The notes under the pieces: generated by a model
Told to the model about the DNA's origin: nothing
What the model saw: only the letters and a program-made list of their open reading frames with translations
Database searches by the model: none
Shown here: positions 1 through 6,148 of the stretch, piece after piece
How the letters are laid out: each line of letters starts with the position of its first letter
Position numbering within the stretch: position 1 is the first letter of the stretch
Source: JBHIDJ01 sp046760105
Lineage (GTDB): Bacteria; Pseudomonadota; Gammaproteobacteria; Acidiferrobacterales; SPGG2
NCBI GenBank assembly: GCA_046760105.1
Contig: JBHIDJ010000085.1
Span: 1-13,061 of the forward strand
Reading direction: 5' to 3'
DNA: 13,061 bases
Program-made: the position numbers and the translations under genes

Positions 1-80
1 TCGCGTACATCAAGCAACGCGAGTTCGTCGTCGTCCAAGAGTATCTGCTTCAGCGTAGTAGCGGTGATACGGTCACTCAT
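1..80 (-). CDS. Rhodanese-like domain protein, N-terminal 26 codons only (runs off the left edge)
   Basis: The minus strand from an ATG at 80-78 encodes MSDRITATTLKQIL followed by a DDDELALLDVR stretch and stays open to the window edge. A short helix ending in an acidic patch and then ALLDVR is the typical opening of a rhodanese/Cdc25-like sulfurtransferase domain, where the strand reading LLDVR leads into the conserved DVRE/P motif. The catalytic Cys loop would lie outside the window, so activity cannot be judged. A GGGGTG stretch 8 nt upstream could serve as ribosome binding site. An in-frame GTG at 110-108 would add 10 residues and lie 6 bp after the preceding gene's stop codon, but the ATG fits the domain start better. 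Family recognition rests on about 26 residues and is moderate. It is probably co-transcribed with the small gene upstream of it (117-278). Confidence 0.6.
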   Translation of the reverse strand, partial: MSDRITATTLKQILLDDDELALLDVR

Positions 81-116
81 TTTGCATACACCCCGGCTTG
101 GCGAAAACACATTCTA

Positions 117-278
117 TTAAGTATCCTTCTCCATATCGAAGTTGACGTCAACGAGCTTTCCGATCTGACAGTCGGGCCTAAACAGCCAATCTATCAGCTC
201 TACGCCGCCTAGGCCCAGCACAAAGTTGTATGTCCGTGATATTCGGACCTTAAATTCTGTCGCAGTCAAACCTGTCAT
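117..278 (-). CDS. Small hypothetical protein, 53 aa, upstream of the rhodanese gene
   Basis: A 53-codon minus-strand frame runs from ATG (278-276) to a double stop, TAA then TAG. It begins MTGLTATEFKVRISR, has a hydrophobic centre with a glycine run (NFVLGLGGVELIDWLF, about residues 18-33), one Cys at about 37, and an acidic end. GAAGG lies 7 nt before the ATG, and an in-frame stop upstream excludes a longer version from an earlier ATG. The composition is protein-like and the gap to the rhodanese ATG is 36 bp on the same strand, which suggests a two-gene unit. I do not recognise the family. The central hydrophobic stretch is too short and too charged at its end to call a membrane segment confidently. 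It could be a chance frame; conservation in related genomes would settle it. Confidence 0.45.
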   Translation of the reverse strand: MTGLTATEFKVRISRTYNFVLGLGGVELIDWLFRPDCQIGKLVDVNFDMEKDT

Positions 279-427
279 CAGATGACCTTCAGCACACGCC
301 TATGATAGAGTGATCATCATCGATCTGCCGGTACATCGGGGAAGGTCGGTCAATGAATTCCACCTCCGATCCCACTGAGACCTACGAAAGTCCCCGCTAG
401 GGGGCAAAAAAACGAGAGGAGAAAACC
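279..427. promoter_or_regulatory. Divergent intergenic region between the small gene and the ABC operon
   Basis: This 149-bp gap must carry the plus-strand ABC promoter and that of the leftward pair. A TATGAT hexamer at 301-306 could be a plus-strand -10 box (five of six matches), but no good -35 lies at the right distance. TGATCA at 311-316 is a six-base palindrome. A small CCCC-GCTA-GGGG hairpin (392-403) is followed by an A-tract and then the strong ribosome binding site AGAGGAG (415-421), 6 nt before the ATG at 428. No start site can be fixed from this. Confidence 0.3.
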
Positions 428-1417
428 ATGACTATGCCAGCCACTTTTCGGTTAATGCCTGTAGCCTTGATATTCGGGTTGTTGCTGGTTCATCCGCAGG
501 TCGCCGAGGCCAAAAAGGTCCGGATCGCCTTGGGTGATATCGAGTCAGTGGAAACGCTTAATCTTATGATCGCGTTCGAAAACGCGCGGGCACGGGGCGT
601 CGACATTGAGCTCACGTCCTTCAAGTCAGAGGATATCGCCAATCAGGCTGTCGTTAACGCCCAGGCCGATATCGGCATCGGCACACCGTATGCGGTGATC
701 CAGAAAGCCAAAGCCCCGATCCGTATCATTTTCCAGCTAAGCACCCTGCAGTTCTATCCGGTTGTCAATTCGGAATACTACAAGAGCTGGAAGGACTTGG
801 ATGGCCAAGACATCGTCGTCCATTCGCGAACCTCGGGAACGCTCGCGCTCGCCAATCTGATGGCGATGAAGCAGGGCATCAAGTATAAGAACATCAGCTA
901 TGTGCCGGGCTCCGAGGTGCGGGCGCTCGCCATGCTTAAGGGAACAATTAAGGCCACCTACCTCGACGCGGTTAACAAGGACTTCCTGATGAAGAAAGCG
1001 CCAGGCAAGTTCATGGTTTTGCCGCGCGGCGATGCGACTGCTAGCGACGAGGCCCTTTTCGCGAGCCAGGCGTATCTAGACGCCAATGCGGAGACCGTCG
1101 GAATCATCCTGGAAGAGGTGCTAAAGATCTGGCGCAAAGGCAAGGCTGATCCAAACTACATTGTGAGCGAGCGCAAACGGCTCGGCCTGCTCAAGGAGCT
1201 ACCCGCAGACCTCGAGAAGGAAATCCTTCCTTTCTACCAGTTGGCCGCAAAGGGCGGCATGCATCCCAGCGATGGCGGCGGTGCGAATGCGGCCCGTATT
1301 GACCTCGACTTCTACACGGTGGCGGGACAACTCGAGGGACCGGCCGACCAGCTTAAGATTAGGGACTACTGGGACCTCAAGCCGCTCAATAAAGCCCTGG
1401 CGAAACTTGGGAACTGA
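428..1417 (+). CDS. ABC transporter periplasmic substrate-binding protein, NMT1/THI5/SsuA-like
   Basis: 329 aa. Residues 1-28 are a Sec signal peptide: a short basic start, hydrophobic core PVALIFGLLL, and an AEA cleavage site followed by KK. No lipobox cysteine is present, so the mature protein should be free in the periplasm. The mature part opens with VRIALGD and continues with ADIGIGTPYA (about 80-89), a lobe-crossing segment around SWKDLDGQDIVVHSRTSGTLA (about 120-140) and YVPGSEVRALAMLKGTIKATYLD (about 158-180), the pattern of type II binding proteins for sulfonates, taurine and pyrimidine precursors. AGAGGAG 6 nt upstream supports the ATG. It is first of four ABC genes and should deliver substrate to the two permeases. 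A TAXI protein of a TRAP system is the alternative, but the adjacent ABC permeases and ATPase argue against it. The ligand is unknown. Confidence 0.88.
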   Translation: MTMPATFRLMPVALIFGLLLVHPQVAEAKKVRIALGDIESVETLNLMIAFENARARGVDIELTSFKSEDIANQAVVNAQADIGIGTPYAVIQKAKAPIRIIFQLSTLQFYPVVNSEYYKSWKDLDGQDIVVHSRTSGTLALANLMAMKQGIKYKNISYVPGSEVRALAMLKGTIKATYLDAVNKDFLMKKAPGKFMVLPRGDATASDEALFASQAYLDANAETVGIILEEVLKIWRKGKADPNYIVSERKRLGLLKELPADLEKEILPFYQLAAKGGMHPSDGGGANAARIDLDFYTVAGQLEGPADQLKIRDYWDLKPLNKALAKLGN

Positions 1418-1431
1418 TGCCGGTCCCGGTT

Positions 1432-1489
1432 CCAAGCCAGTTTTTACCCGGCGGCCGTGGTAGGCCGGGGTGGGGGACGCTGGCTTTGG
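1432..1489 (+). promoter_or_regulatory. Nested stem-loop between binding-protein gene and first permease gene
   Basis: The 119-bp gap after the binding-protein gene holds an outer stem AAGCCAG (1434-1440) / CTGGCTT (1480-1486), extendable by CC/GG across a one-base bulge. Inside it lies a second stem CCCGGC (1447-1452) / GCCGGG (1464-1469). There is no following T-tract, so this is not a standard terminator. The position matches intercistronic hairpins known from other binding-protein transport operons (malE-malF), where they protect the upstream message from 3' exonucleases so that binding protein is made in excess. That role is inferred. Confidence 0.45.
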
Positions 1490-1536
1490 GCTGACAAGAG
1501 GCGGCCTCTGGACCAAGCCGACAAGGTGAGCCTGGC

Positions 1537-2310
1537 ATGCATGTAGCCACGCGCGGTGCCAGTATTGCGCGTCTGTTCTGGCGAGTGGTGTCGTTCGCCG
1601 TGGTGTTTGGGGCCTGGGAGGTGGCCGGCCGGATCCCCATAAGCTTGGCCTTTCCGTCGTTCAGCGAGACGGCGGTGGCCATGGTCGAGATGCTGCGCGA
1701 CGGAACCCTGGTCTTGGCTTTTGCCTCAACCCTGCAGCCGCTGCTCATCGGGATTCTCCTGTGCGGGGTCGTCGGCGTCGTCTTTGGAATCGGGATGGGG
1801 CTCTCGCGAACCGTCGAGTGGTTCACGCTGCCGATCTTCATCATTCTGCAGAGCGCCCCCGTCGCCGCCATCATTCCGCTCATTACCTTTCTCTACGGCA
1901 TCGGACTAGCAGCAAAGGTGTTCGCCGTCGTCATCATGGCGGCGCCGCTGATCGTGCTCAACTCTTACAAGGGCATCCGCAACACGAATCCCTCGCTGAT
2001 CCAAATGAGCCGCTCCTTCCTGGGCACGCGGCGCCAGGAGATTATCAAGGTCATCCTGCCCTCTGCCAGCGGCCTTATTTTCGCCGGGCTGCGCCTCGGC
2101 GTTGCCGCTGGTTTCATAGGCGTGGTATTGGCCGAGCTGTTGATCACGCCCACTGGCATCGGCGATTTGATTACCTATCACCGGGCGGTCGCGGAGTACG
2201 CACACATGTTCGCCGCGATCGCGGCGATCATCGCCTTTGCCGCTATTACCGTGACTCTGCTCCAAAAGCTTGAGGTCGTCCTCTTCCGGCCGGAAATGCG
2301 GGAAGGTTGA
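1537..2310 (+). CDS. ABC transporter permease (BPD_transp_1, SsuC/TauC-like), first of two
   Basis: 257 aa inner-membrane subunit with about six membrane segments (roughly 15-30, 68-88, 99-120, 124-142, 178-202, 224-244). The cytoplasmic EAA-type coupling loop, which docks on the ATPase, is visible at about 157-176 as QMSRSFLGTRRQEIIKVILP, with the invariant Gly and the closing ILP. It is followed by the amphipathic LRLGVAAGFIGVVLAE segment typical of the SsuC/TauC branch. AAGGTGAG ends 6 nt before the ATG, supporting this start. It is separated from the binding-protein gene by a stem-loop and from the ATPase by 23 bp. It is clearly a different sequence from the second permease (3148-3900), so the channel is probably a heterodimer. 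Length is normal for the family. Confidence 0.92.
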   Translation: MHVATRGASIARLFWRVVSFAVVFGAWEVAGRIPISLAFPSFSETAVAMVEMLRDGTLVLAFASTLQPLLIGILLCGVVGVVFGIGMGLSRTVEWFTLPIFIILQSAPVAAIIPLITFLYGIGLAAKVFAVVIMAAPLIVLNSYKGIRNTNPSLIQMSRSFLGTRRQEIIKVILPSASGLIFAGLRLGVAAGFIGVVLAELLITPTGIGDLITYHRAVAEYAHMFAAIAAIIAFAAITVTLLQKLEVVLFRPEMREG

Positions 2311-2333
2311 GCGGGCCATCTTGAGGTGCAAGG

Positions 2334-3128
2334 GTGGCTGGCTCGGAGGGACATGTGCAGGTGCACGCCAACGCGATCGTCGAGGTCAGGGGCATTAGCA
2401 ATACGTACGAGGGCGACGTCCAAGCGCTCAGGGACGTTAATCTGGCGTTTCCAGCCGGTCAGCTGACGTCGCTTCTTGGGCCCAGTGGCTGCGGAAAGAC
2501 CACACTTCTCAAAATTGTCGCCGGACTACTCGAACCGACTGAAGGTGAGATCTTCGTAAAGGGCCGGCGTGTGCAGGGTCCTGGGCCAGAACGCGCTTTC
2601 GTTTTCCAGGACTTCGCGCTTTTGCCTTGGGCAACGGTGCTCAGGAACGTTTCCTTCGGTCTGGAACTGCGGGGAGTGCCGAAGGACGAGCGCCATGAAA
2701 TCGCACGCAAATACATCGCCGAGGTCGGGCTTACCGGGTTTGAGATGAGCTACCCGCACAAACTTTCGGGCGGAATGCGTCAGCGTGTCGGCCTAGCCCG
2801 GGCACTCGCCGTTGACGCCGACATCCTGCTCATGGATGAACCCTTCGCGTCCGTCGATGAACAGACGCGGCGCAAGTTTCAGGAAGATCTTCTGAGCCTG
2901 CTTGAGATCGAGAAAAAGACTGTGATCTTTGTGACGCACAGCATCGAAGAGGCGGTGTACGTTTCCGATCGCGTGGTGCTCTTATCTGGCCGGCCGGGCA
3001 GTGTGTCACGCATCGTCGAAACCGAGTTGGAACGCACGCGTAATCCCGATGATGTCCGTCGGGATAAACGTTACTTGGACTGCGTCGACGAAATATGGCA
3101 GATCCTGAAGCAGTACCTAATTACGTAA
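2334..3128 (+). CDS. ABC transporter ATP-binding protein (SsuB/TauB-like)
   Basis: 264 aa cytoplasmic ATPase that powers the importer. All expected motifs are intact: Walker A GPSGCGKTT (49-57), Q-loop with FVFQDFALLPW (Q92), signature LSGGMRQR (144-151), Walker B ILLMDEP (164-170), D-loop SVD (173-175) and switch His in THS (H202). The FQDFALLPW and MRQR variants are common in nitrate/sulfonate/taurine-type ATPases. The start is ambiguous: GTG at 2334 has GAGGTG 5 nt upstream, while an in-frame GTG at 2355 has a stronger GGAGG (2345-2349), also at 5 nt. The shorter form would lose only seven residues before the first strand. It is the only ATPase in the operon, so it would act as a homodimer under both permeases. 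Confidence 0.95.
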   Translation: MAGSEGHVQVHANAIVEVRGISNTYEGDVQALRDVNLAFPAGQLTSLLGPSGCGKTTLLKIVAGLLEPTEGEIFVKGRRVQGPGPERAFVFQDFALLPWATVLRNVSFGLELRGVPKDERHEIARKYIAEVGLTGFEMSYPHKLSGGMRQRVGLARALAVDADILLMDEPFASVDEQTRRKFQEDLLSLLEIEKKTVIFVTHSIEEAVYVSDRVVLLSGRPGSVSRIVETELERTRNPDDVRRDKRYLDCVDEIWQILKQYLIT

Positions 3129-3147
3129 CGATCGTAGAACGACGACC

Positions 3148-3900
3148 ATGATGGTGTTCGGCAAAAAGATCCCAATGATGTTGTCGCTACTGGTTTGGTT
3201 CGCAGTTTGGGAGCTCGTGGGGCGATCGGAGGCGATTATCATCCTCCCGCCGTTTACAGGTGTCATCCAGGCCGCCATGACCGTCCTTCCGACTGCCAAA
3301 TTCCAGAATGCCGCGATCATCACGTTGGAGGGCTTCCTGGCGGGCATGGGACTGGCAATCGCAGTCGGCATCCCGCTCGGCGTGCTCATGGGCCGCATCA
3401 AGAGCGTCGACGCCATCTTTGGCGTGTGGGTCAACGTGTTCATGAGCGCTCCCCTGACAGCAGTGGTCCCGGTACTCATGGTGTTGTTCGGATTCGGGCA
3501 GGTAACCGTGATCCTCACTGTGTTCCTGTTCGCCGTCTGGATCATCGCCCTCGACACTCAGGCCGGGATTAAACACATCAACCCATCGCTTCTGGATATG
3601 GCCCACGCCTTCGGAGCCACCCGCGTACAGCTCTATGTGAAGGTACTGGTGCTCGCCGCGCTTCCGGAGATTCTCGCTGGCGTACGGCTCGGTGTGATTC
3701 GTGGCTGTAAGGGTGTGATCGTCGGGCAGTTATTGATTGCCATCATCGGGATGGGGGAACTGTTCGAGCTCTACTCCCGAAACTTTCTAATGGAGGAATT
3801 CTGGGTACTGATTATCGTGGTCTTTGCCTTTGCGTTCGCTGTCTCCGAACTCGTGGCATACGTCGAGCGTCGAATCGAATACTACGCCAGTTCGCGCTGA
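3148..3900 (+). CDS. ABC transporter permease (BPD_transp_1, SsuC/TauC-like), second of two
   Basis: 250 aa, about six membrane segments (roughly 10-24, 56-82, 95-115, 118-134, 185-203, 218-237). The coupling loop is at about 150-175 (DMAHAFGATRVQLYVKVLVL then ALPEI), with the AFGA core closer to the consensus than in the first permease. It starts with two adjacent ATG codons 19 bp after the ATPase stop. No strong Shine-Dalgarno is visible, so translation may be coupled to the gene upstream. A single ATPase and binding protein with two different permeases points to a heterodimeric channel, unlike the single-permease SsuABC and TauABC systems. It is the last gene of the operon. Confidence 0.92.
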   Translation: MMVFGKKIPMMLSLLVWFAVWELVGRSEAIIILPPFTGVIQAAMTVLPTAKFQNAAIITLEGFLAGMGLAIAVGIPLGVLMGRIKSVDAIFGVWVNVFMSAPLTAVVPVLMVLFGFGQVTVILTVFLFAVWIIALDTQAGIKHINPSLLDMAHAFGATRVQLYVKVLVLAALPEILAGVRLGVIRGCKGVIVGQLLIAIIGMGELFELYSRNFLMEEFWVLIIVVFAFAFAVSELVAYVERRIEYYASSR

Positions 3901-3923
3901 CCTGGTTGTGTCATTTGGCACTC

Positions 3924-3963
3924 GCCCCGTCTTGCGAAGGCGGCCTCTGCCGCCGCGCGGGGC
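3924..3963. terminator. Nested GC-rich hairpin between convergent genes
   Basis: The 80-bp gap between the second permease and the convergent cupin contains an outer stem GCCCCG (3924-3929) / CGGGGC (3958-3963). Inside it lies an inner stem GGCGGC (3939-3944) / GCCGCC (3949-3954) with a CTCT tetraloop. There is no T-tract on either strand, so it is not a textbook intrinsic terminator. Its place between two converging transcripts suggests a transcript-end or message-protecting structure serving one or both. Confidence 0.4.
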
Positions 3964-3980
3964 AAGGATGACTTTGTCAG

Positions 3981-4583
3981 TTACTTGCGTATTCCGCGGC
4001 TCGGTGGAAACACCTTGTAAGTCCCCTGCTCCGGGTCGAACTCGAGGCGGTTCGGAAGGTGCTCGACGCTCATGCCATACATGTGCAGATGCCGCGTTGG
4101 TTTGTCGCTGACCACGTGGATGCTGTGGATGTCGTCAGGCATCAGGGCAATTCCATCGCCTGTGCGGAGCACAAACCTGCTCTGCTCGCGGATCTCACCT
4201 TTGCCGGGGACTGAACCATCGTCGACGCGCCCATACACGCGGTTTTCCTCTTCACCGTCGAGTCCCGCAATGACCGCCCAGGTGGTGTGATTGTGCGGTG
4301 GGCTCGAGCGACCAGGAACGCCGGTAGACAGATAAAGCGCGAACCGATGATCGTCATCCTCGGTGATCAGATACATAAGGCTGTCTTCTTTGGTGGGAGA
4401 AGGATAGTCGCTTTCGGGAAACAGCTCTTGGTGCTTGGTGAGGCCGACAAGAGTTGCCTTGATTTCCTCGAGCGACACGCGGGTAACACCCTGGTTGCGC
4501 TCGATCCCGCGGATCTTGTCCACCGCATGCGCCACCGCTTGCATTCGCTTCCGCACGACGTTACCTGGTTGCTCTTGACTCAC
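3981..4583 (-). CDS. Cysteine-dioxygenase-type cupin (predicted thiol dioxygenase)
   Basis: 200 aa cytoplasmic protein with a double-stranded beta-helix fold. Cysteine dioxygenases use a three-His iron site to oxidise a thiol to a sulfinate. The candidate ligands here are H97 and H99 in PPHNHTTW and H153 in PDDIHSIHV. The second-sphere Ser-x-His-x-Tyr motif of the family appears as H165-x-H167-x-Y169, with His in place of Ser but His and Tyr kept. The protein has no cysteine, so the Cys-Tyr crosslink of mammalian enzymes is impossible, as in many bacterial relatives. The start is GTG at 4583 with AGGAG 7 nt upstream; a nearby ATG (4588) is out of frame and stops at once. It is convergent with the ABC operon. 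The substrate may be a thiol or sulfinate precursor other than cysteine. Confidence 0.8.
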   Translation of the reverse strand: MSQEQPGNVVRKRMQAVAHAVDKIRGIERNQGVTRVSLEEIKATLVGLTKHQELFPESDYPSPTKEDSLMYLITEDDDHRFALYLSTGVPGRSSPPHNHTTWAVIAGLDGEEENRVYGRVDDGSVPGKGEIREQSRFVLRTGDGIALMPDDIHSIHVVSDKPTRHLHMYGMSVEHLPNRLEFDPEQGTYKVFPPSRGIRK

Positions 4584-4616
4584 GGCATCTCTCCTGGTGG
4601 TCTTTCAGTTTGCAAC

Positions 4617-4625
4617 ATCATACCA
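4617..4625 (-). promoter_or_regulatory. Extended -10 promoter for the cupin gene
   Basis: On the minus strand TGGTATGAT combines the TG of an extended -10 element with TATGAT (five of six matches to TATAAT). It would start transcription about 25-30 nt before the GTG start of the cupin. No convincing -35 is seen 17 nt upstream, which extended -10 promoters can lack. Confidence 0.35.
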
Positions 4626-4783
4626 GGGCCAGGAATTTCCGACGCGCACGACGAGCAGGCTGTTCCGTGATCCTTGCCGTAGGTGCCGATGGGTCGTGAT
4701 ATGTAGTAAATACACCTCACCCAACGGCGAAATCGGCTTTTGATTGAACCACCCGATAACGGTTGATTTGCAAAACATCGCAT

Positions 4784-4825
4784 TCATTTCCAGGCACGCA
4801 ACGTCGAGGGGCAGTTCTTGCTCAT
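4784..4825 (-). CDS. Possible 13-codon leader peptide with structured start
   Basis: The minus strand has a strong Shine-Dalgarno AAGGAGG (4837-4831), a 5-nt spacer and an ATG at 4825-4823, followed by MSKNCPSTLRAWK and a TGA. Another ATG follows directly after the stop in the same frame and opens a 67-codon frame reaching the cupin start, which looks like chance sequence. The short peptide has one Cys and one Trp. It could be a regulatory leader of the cupin gene about 200 nt downstream, or the surviving start of a lost gene. No homolog is recognised. Confidence 0.25.
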   Translation of the reverse strand: MSKNCPSTLRAWK

Positions 4826-4864
4826 CGCGGCCTCCTTCGCCCTCTGGCAGAGGGCAACGATGAG
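4821..4864 (-). ncRNA. Nested hairpin over the start of the 13-codon frame
   Basis: Read on the minus strand: CTCATCG (4864-4858) pairs with CGATGAG (4827-4821), which contains the ATG start codon. The inner stem GCCCTCT (4855-4849) pairs with AGAGGGC (4845-4839) across a GCC triloop. The 11-nt stretch between the right arms carries the AAGGAGG ribosome binding site. All 14 base pairs are perfect Watson-Crick. Such a layout, with the site exposed and the start codon paired, suits translation control. It is a prediction from complementarity only, and the same pairs could form on the plus strand. Confidence 0.4.
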
Positions 4865-5019
4865 GGCTACGGGATGGGCAACCAGTATGTGGTTAGCGGC
4901 GCTGGAACGTACTCCTAAAATAGCCGGAGACAATGCGGTCGACCTTATAAATATGCGAAAAACGATTTATATATCAGCCGCTTCGATGTCATTGACAGCC
5001 GATCAAGGGGTGGGTTGGG

Positions 5020-5048
5020 TTGACACCCGTGACGATTGCGGTATTAAT
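5020..5048 (+). promoter_or_regulatory. Sigma-70 type promoter for the TTT transporter genes
   Basis: A perfect TTGACA -35 box (5020-5025) is followed by a -10 candidate, either TATTAA (5042-5047, 16-bp spacer) or ATTAAT (5043-5048, 17-bp spacer), each matching four of six positions. This gives a leader of about 80 nt before the ATG at 5138. Another TTGACA at 4992-4997 has no -10 at the right distance. Confidence 0.5.
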
Positions 5049-5073
5049 GGACATTCGCGTTTGCAGTGAAGAA

Positions 5074-5088
5074 TCGGGTACCGCCCGA
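5074..5088. promoter_or_regulatory. Inverted repeat, possible operator
   Basis: TCGGG (5074-5078) and CCCGA (5084-5088) form a perfect 5-bp inverted repeat around TACCG, about 25 bp downstream of the -10 box of the 5020 promoter. That is where a repressor or a leader hairpin would sit. No regulator gene lies in the window, so the protein that might bind here is unknown. Confidence 0.25.
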
Positions 5089-5137
5089 GTGAATAATCAT
5101 TACTAACGGTAAAAACCGGCCAGCACAGGAGGAAACG

Positions 5138-6115
5138 ATGAAAAAAATGCACACATTCGATCTTCGCCCTTTGCTAATTACGGGTGTTGCAGCGGTGATC
5201 GGCATCGCCGGGACGTCGGCACTGGCAGAAGAATTTCCCGCGCGCAGCATTGAAGTCGTAATCCATTCGAAATATGGCGGCGGGACGGACACGACGGCGC
5301 GAATGATGATGATTCGGACGCGTCGAACCCTTGGCGTCGACATGTCCGTGGTCGCCAAACGCGGTGGCTCAGGCGCAAAGGCACACCAATATGCCCTGGG
5401 CAAAGCGAAAGATGGGTATACGGTTCTGGCCTTGACGCAGAGCCATCTATACACGATCGCGCGCGGTAAATCCCCACTGAAGATCGACGATGTCGTCGGC
5501 GTGGCGCGCGCAATGGACGACCCCACCTTGATAACGGTGTCGGCCAGCAGCCCTTACAAGGCGCTTGACGATCTCGTCAAGACATCGAAAAACAAGGCTT
5601 TGAACTGGGGTGTGGCTCAGATCGGTGGTACCGAGCATATCGGACTCGCGCTATTCGCCAAGGAGGCTGGCATTAAGTTTAAGGTGGTGCCTTTCGGCAG
5701 TGGTGCGCAGATGGTGCAAGCGCTGATGTCCGGCGCGATCGACGCTACGCTTCCCAACGTGAGTGAAGGTGGCCAACAGGTTAAGGACGGAACCTTCCGG
5801 GCACTCGCGGTGATGGCGGAAAAACGTCTGGGAGACTATCCGGACGTGCCGTCAACCTACGAGCTCGGGTACAAGGCGAAGACATCGACGACGCGTGGCT
5901 ACTGGGTGCTCAAGGGCACCCCCCAGGATCGCATCGAGAAGCTCTCGAAAGCCATGGTCAAAGCGATGAAACACGAGACTTTTGCCAACTATTTGAAGAG
6001 CGCGGGCTTGACGGTAGACGAAAGCGTTGCCGGCCACGAGGTTTGGGACAAGCATATAAAAGAAGAGTACAAAAAAGCAGAACAAGCCCTGAAGGACCTC
6101 GATCTGATCAAGTAA
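5138..6115 (+). CDS. tctC: Bug-family (TctC-type) tripartite tricarboxylate transporter binding protein
   Basis: 325 aa periplasmic receptor. Residues 1-30 are a signal peptide (MKK start, hydrophobic core, cleavage after SALA before EEFP), with no lipobox Cys. The mature protein shows Bug hallmarks: FPARSIEVVI, the ligand-loop motif YGGGTDTTAR (about 46-55), NWGVAQIGGTEHIG (about 156-169) and VPFGSGAQMVQALMSGAID (about 184-202). Bug proteins bind carboxylated compounds such as tricarboxylates, dicarboxylates, amino acids or aromatic acids; which one applies here cannot be read off. AGGAGG ends 5 nt before the ATG. It is the first of the rightward gene set and lies next to tctB and tctA, so it is the cognate receptor rather than one of the orphan Bug proteins common in beta-proteobacteria. 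Confidence 0.93.
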   Translation: MKKMHTFDLRPLLITGVAAVIGIAGTSALAEEFPARSIEVVIHSKYGGGTDTTARMMMIRTRRTLGVDMSVVAKRGGSGAKAHQYALGKAKDGYTVLALTQSHLYTIARGKSPLKIDDVVGVARAMDDPTLITVSASSPYKALDDLVKTSKNKALNWGVAQIGGTEHIGLALFAKEAGIKFKVVPFGSGAQMVQALMSGAIDATLPNVSEGGQQVKDGTFRALAVMAEKRLGDYPDVPSTYELGYKAKTSTTRGYWVLKGTPQDRIEKLSKAMVKAMKHETFANYLKSAGLTVDESVAGHEVWDKHIKEEYKKAEQALKDLDLIK

Positions 6116-6148
6116 ATCCACGCCACTCGCTGCCGCAGGAGCGGAATA

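Larger units (their letters stand above)
4584..5137. other. 554-bp divergent intergenic region without a recognised gene
   Basis: This region separates the leftward cupin from the rightward transporter and enzyme genes and is richer in A and T than its neighbours, especially at 4940-4980. It contains the cupin promoter (4617-4625), a 13-codon minus-strand frame under a hairpin (4784-4864), a plus-strand promoter (5020-5048) and inverted repeats downstream of it (5074-5088, and CGGT-AAAA-ACCG at 5107-5118). Frames of 60-83 codons exist on both strands but match nothing I recognise, and the promoter lies inside the longest, so they are not called. Part of it could be a decayed gene. Confidence 0.5.

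Noticed and set aside
141..152. 12-bp perfect palindrome GTTGACGTCAAC
   Set aside because: It also lies inside the small gene, where it encodes part of the C-terminal residues; no promoter hexamers are spaced around it convincingly.
232..248. Inverted repeat GTCCG-n7-CGGAC lying between a TTGTAT and a TTAAAT hexamer, like an operator in a promoter spacer
   Set aside because: It falls inside the 53-codon minus-strand gene and both hexamers are weak. It would regain interest if that small gene proves not to be real.
428..1417. Reading the binding protein as a TAXI receptor of a TRAP transporter
   Set aside because: No TRAP membrane subunits are nearby, while two ABC permeases and an ATPase follow directly on the same strand.
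4580..4783. Minus-strand frame of 67 codons directly after the TGA of the 13-codon frame
   Set aside because: No ribosome binding site of its own, unusual Cys/Arg-rich composition, overlap with the cupin start; stop-codon readthrough is not supported by anything else.
4818..5069. Plus-strand frame of 83 codons from a TTG with a GAGGGG upstream
   Set aside because: The product is not recognisable, the likely tctC promoter lies inside its end, and the structured element overlaps its start.
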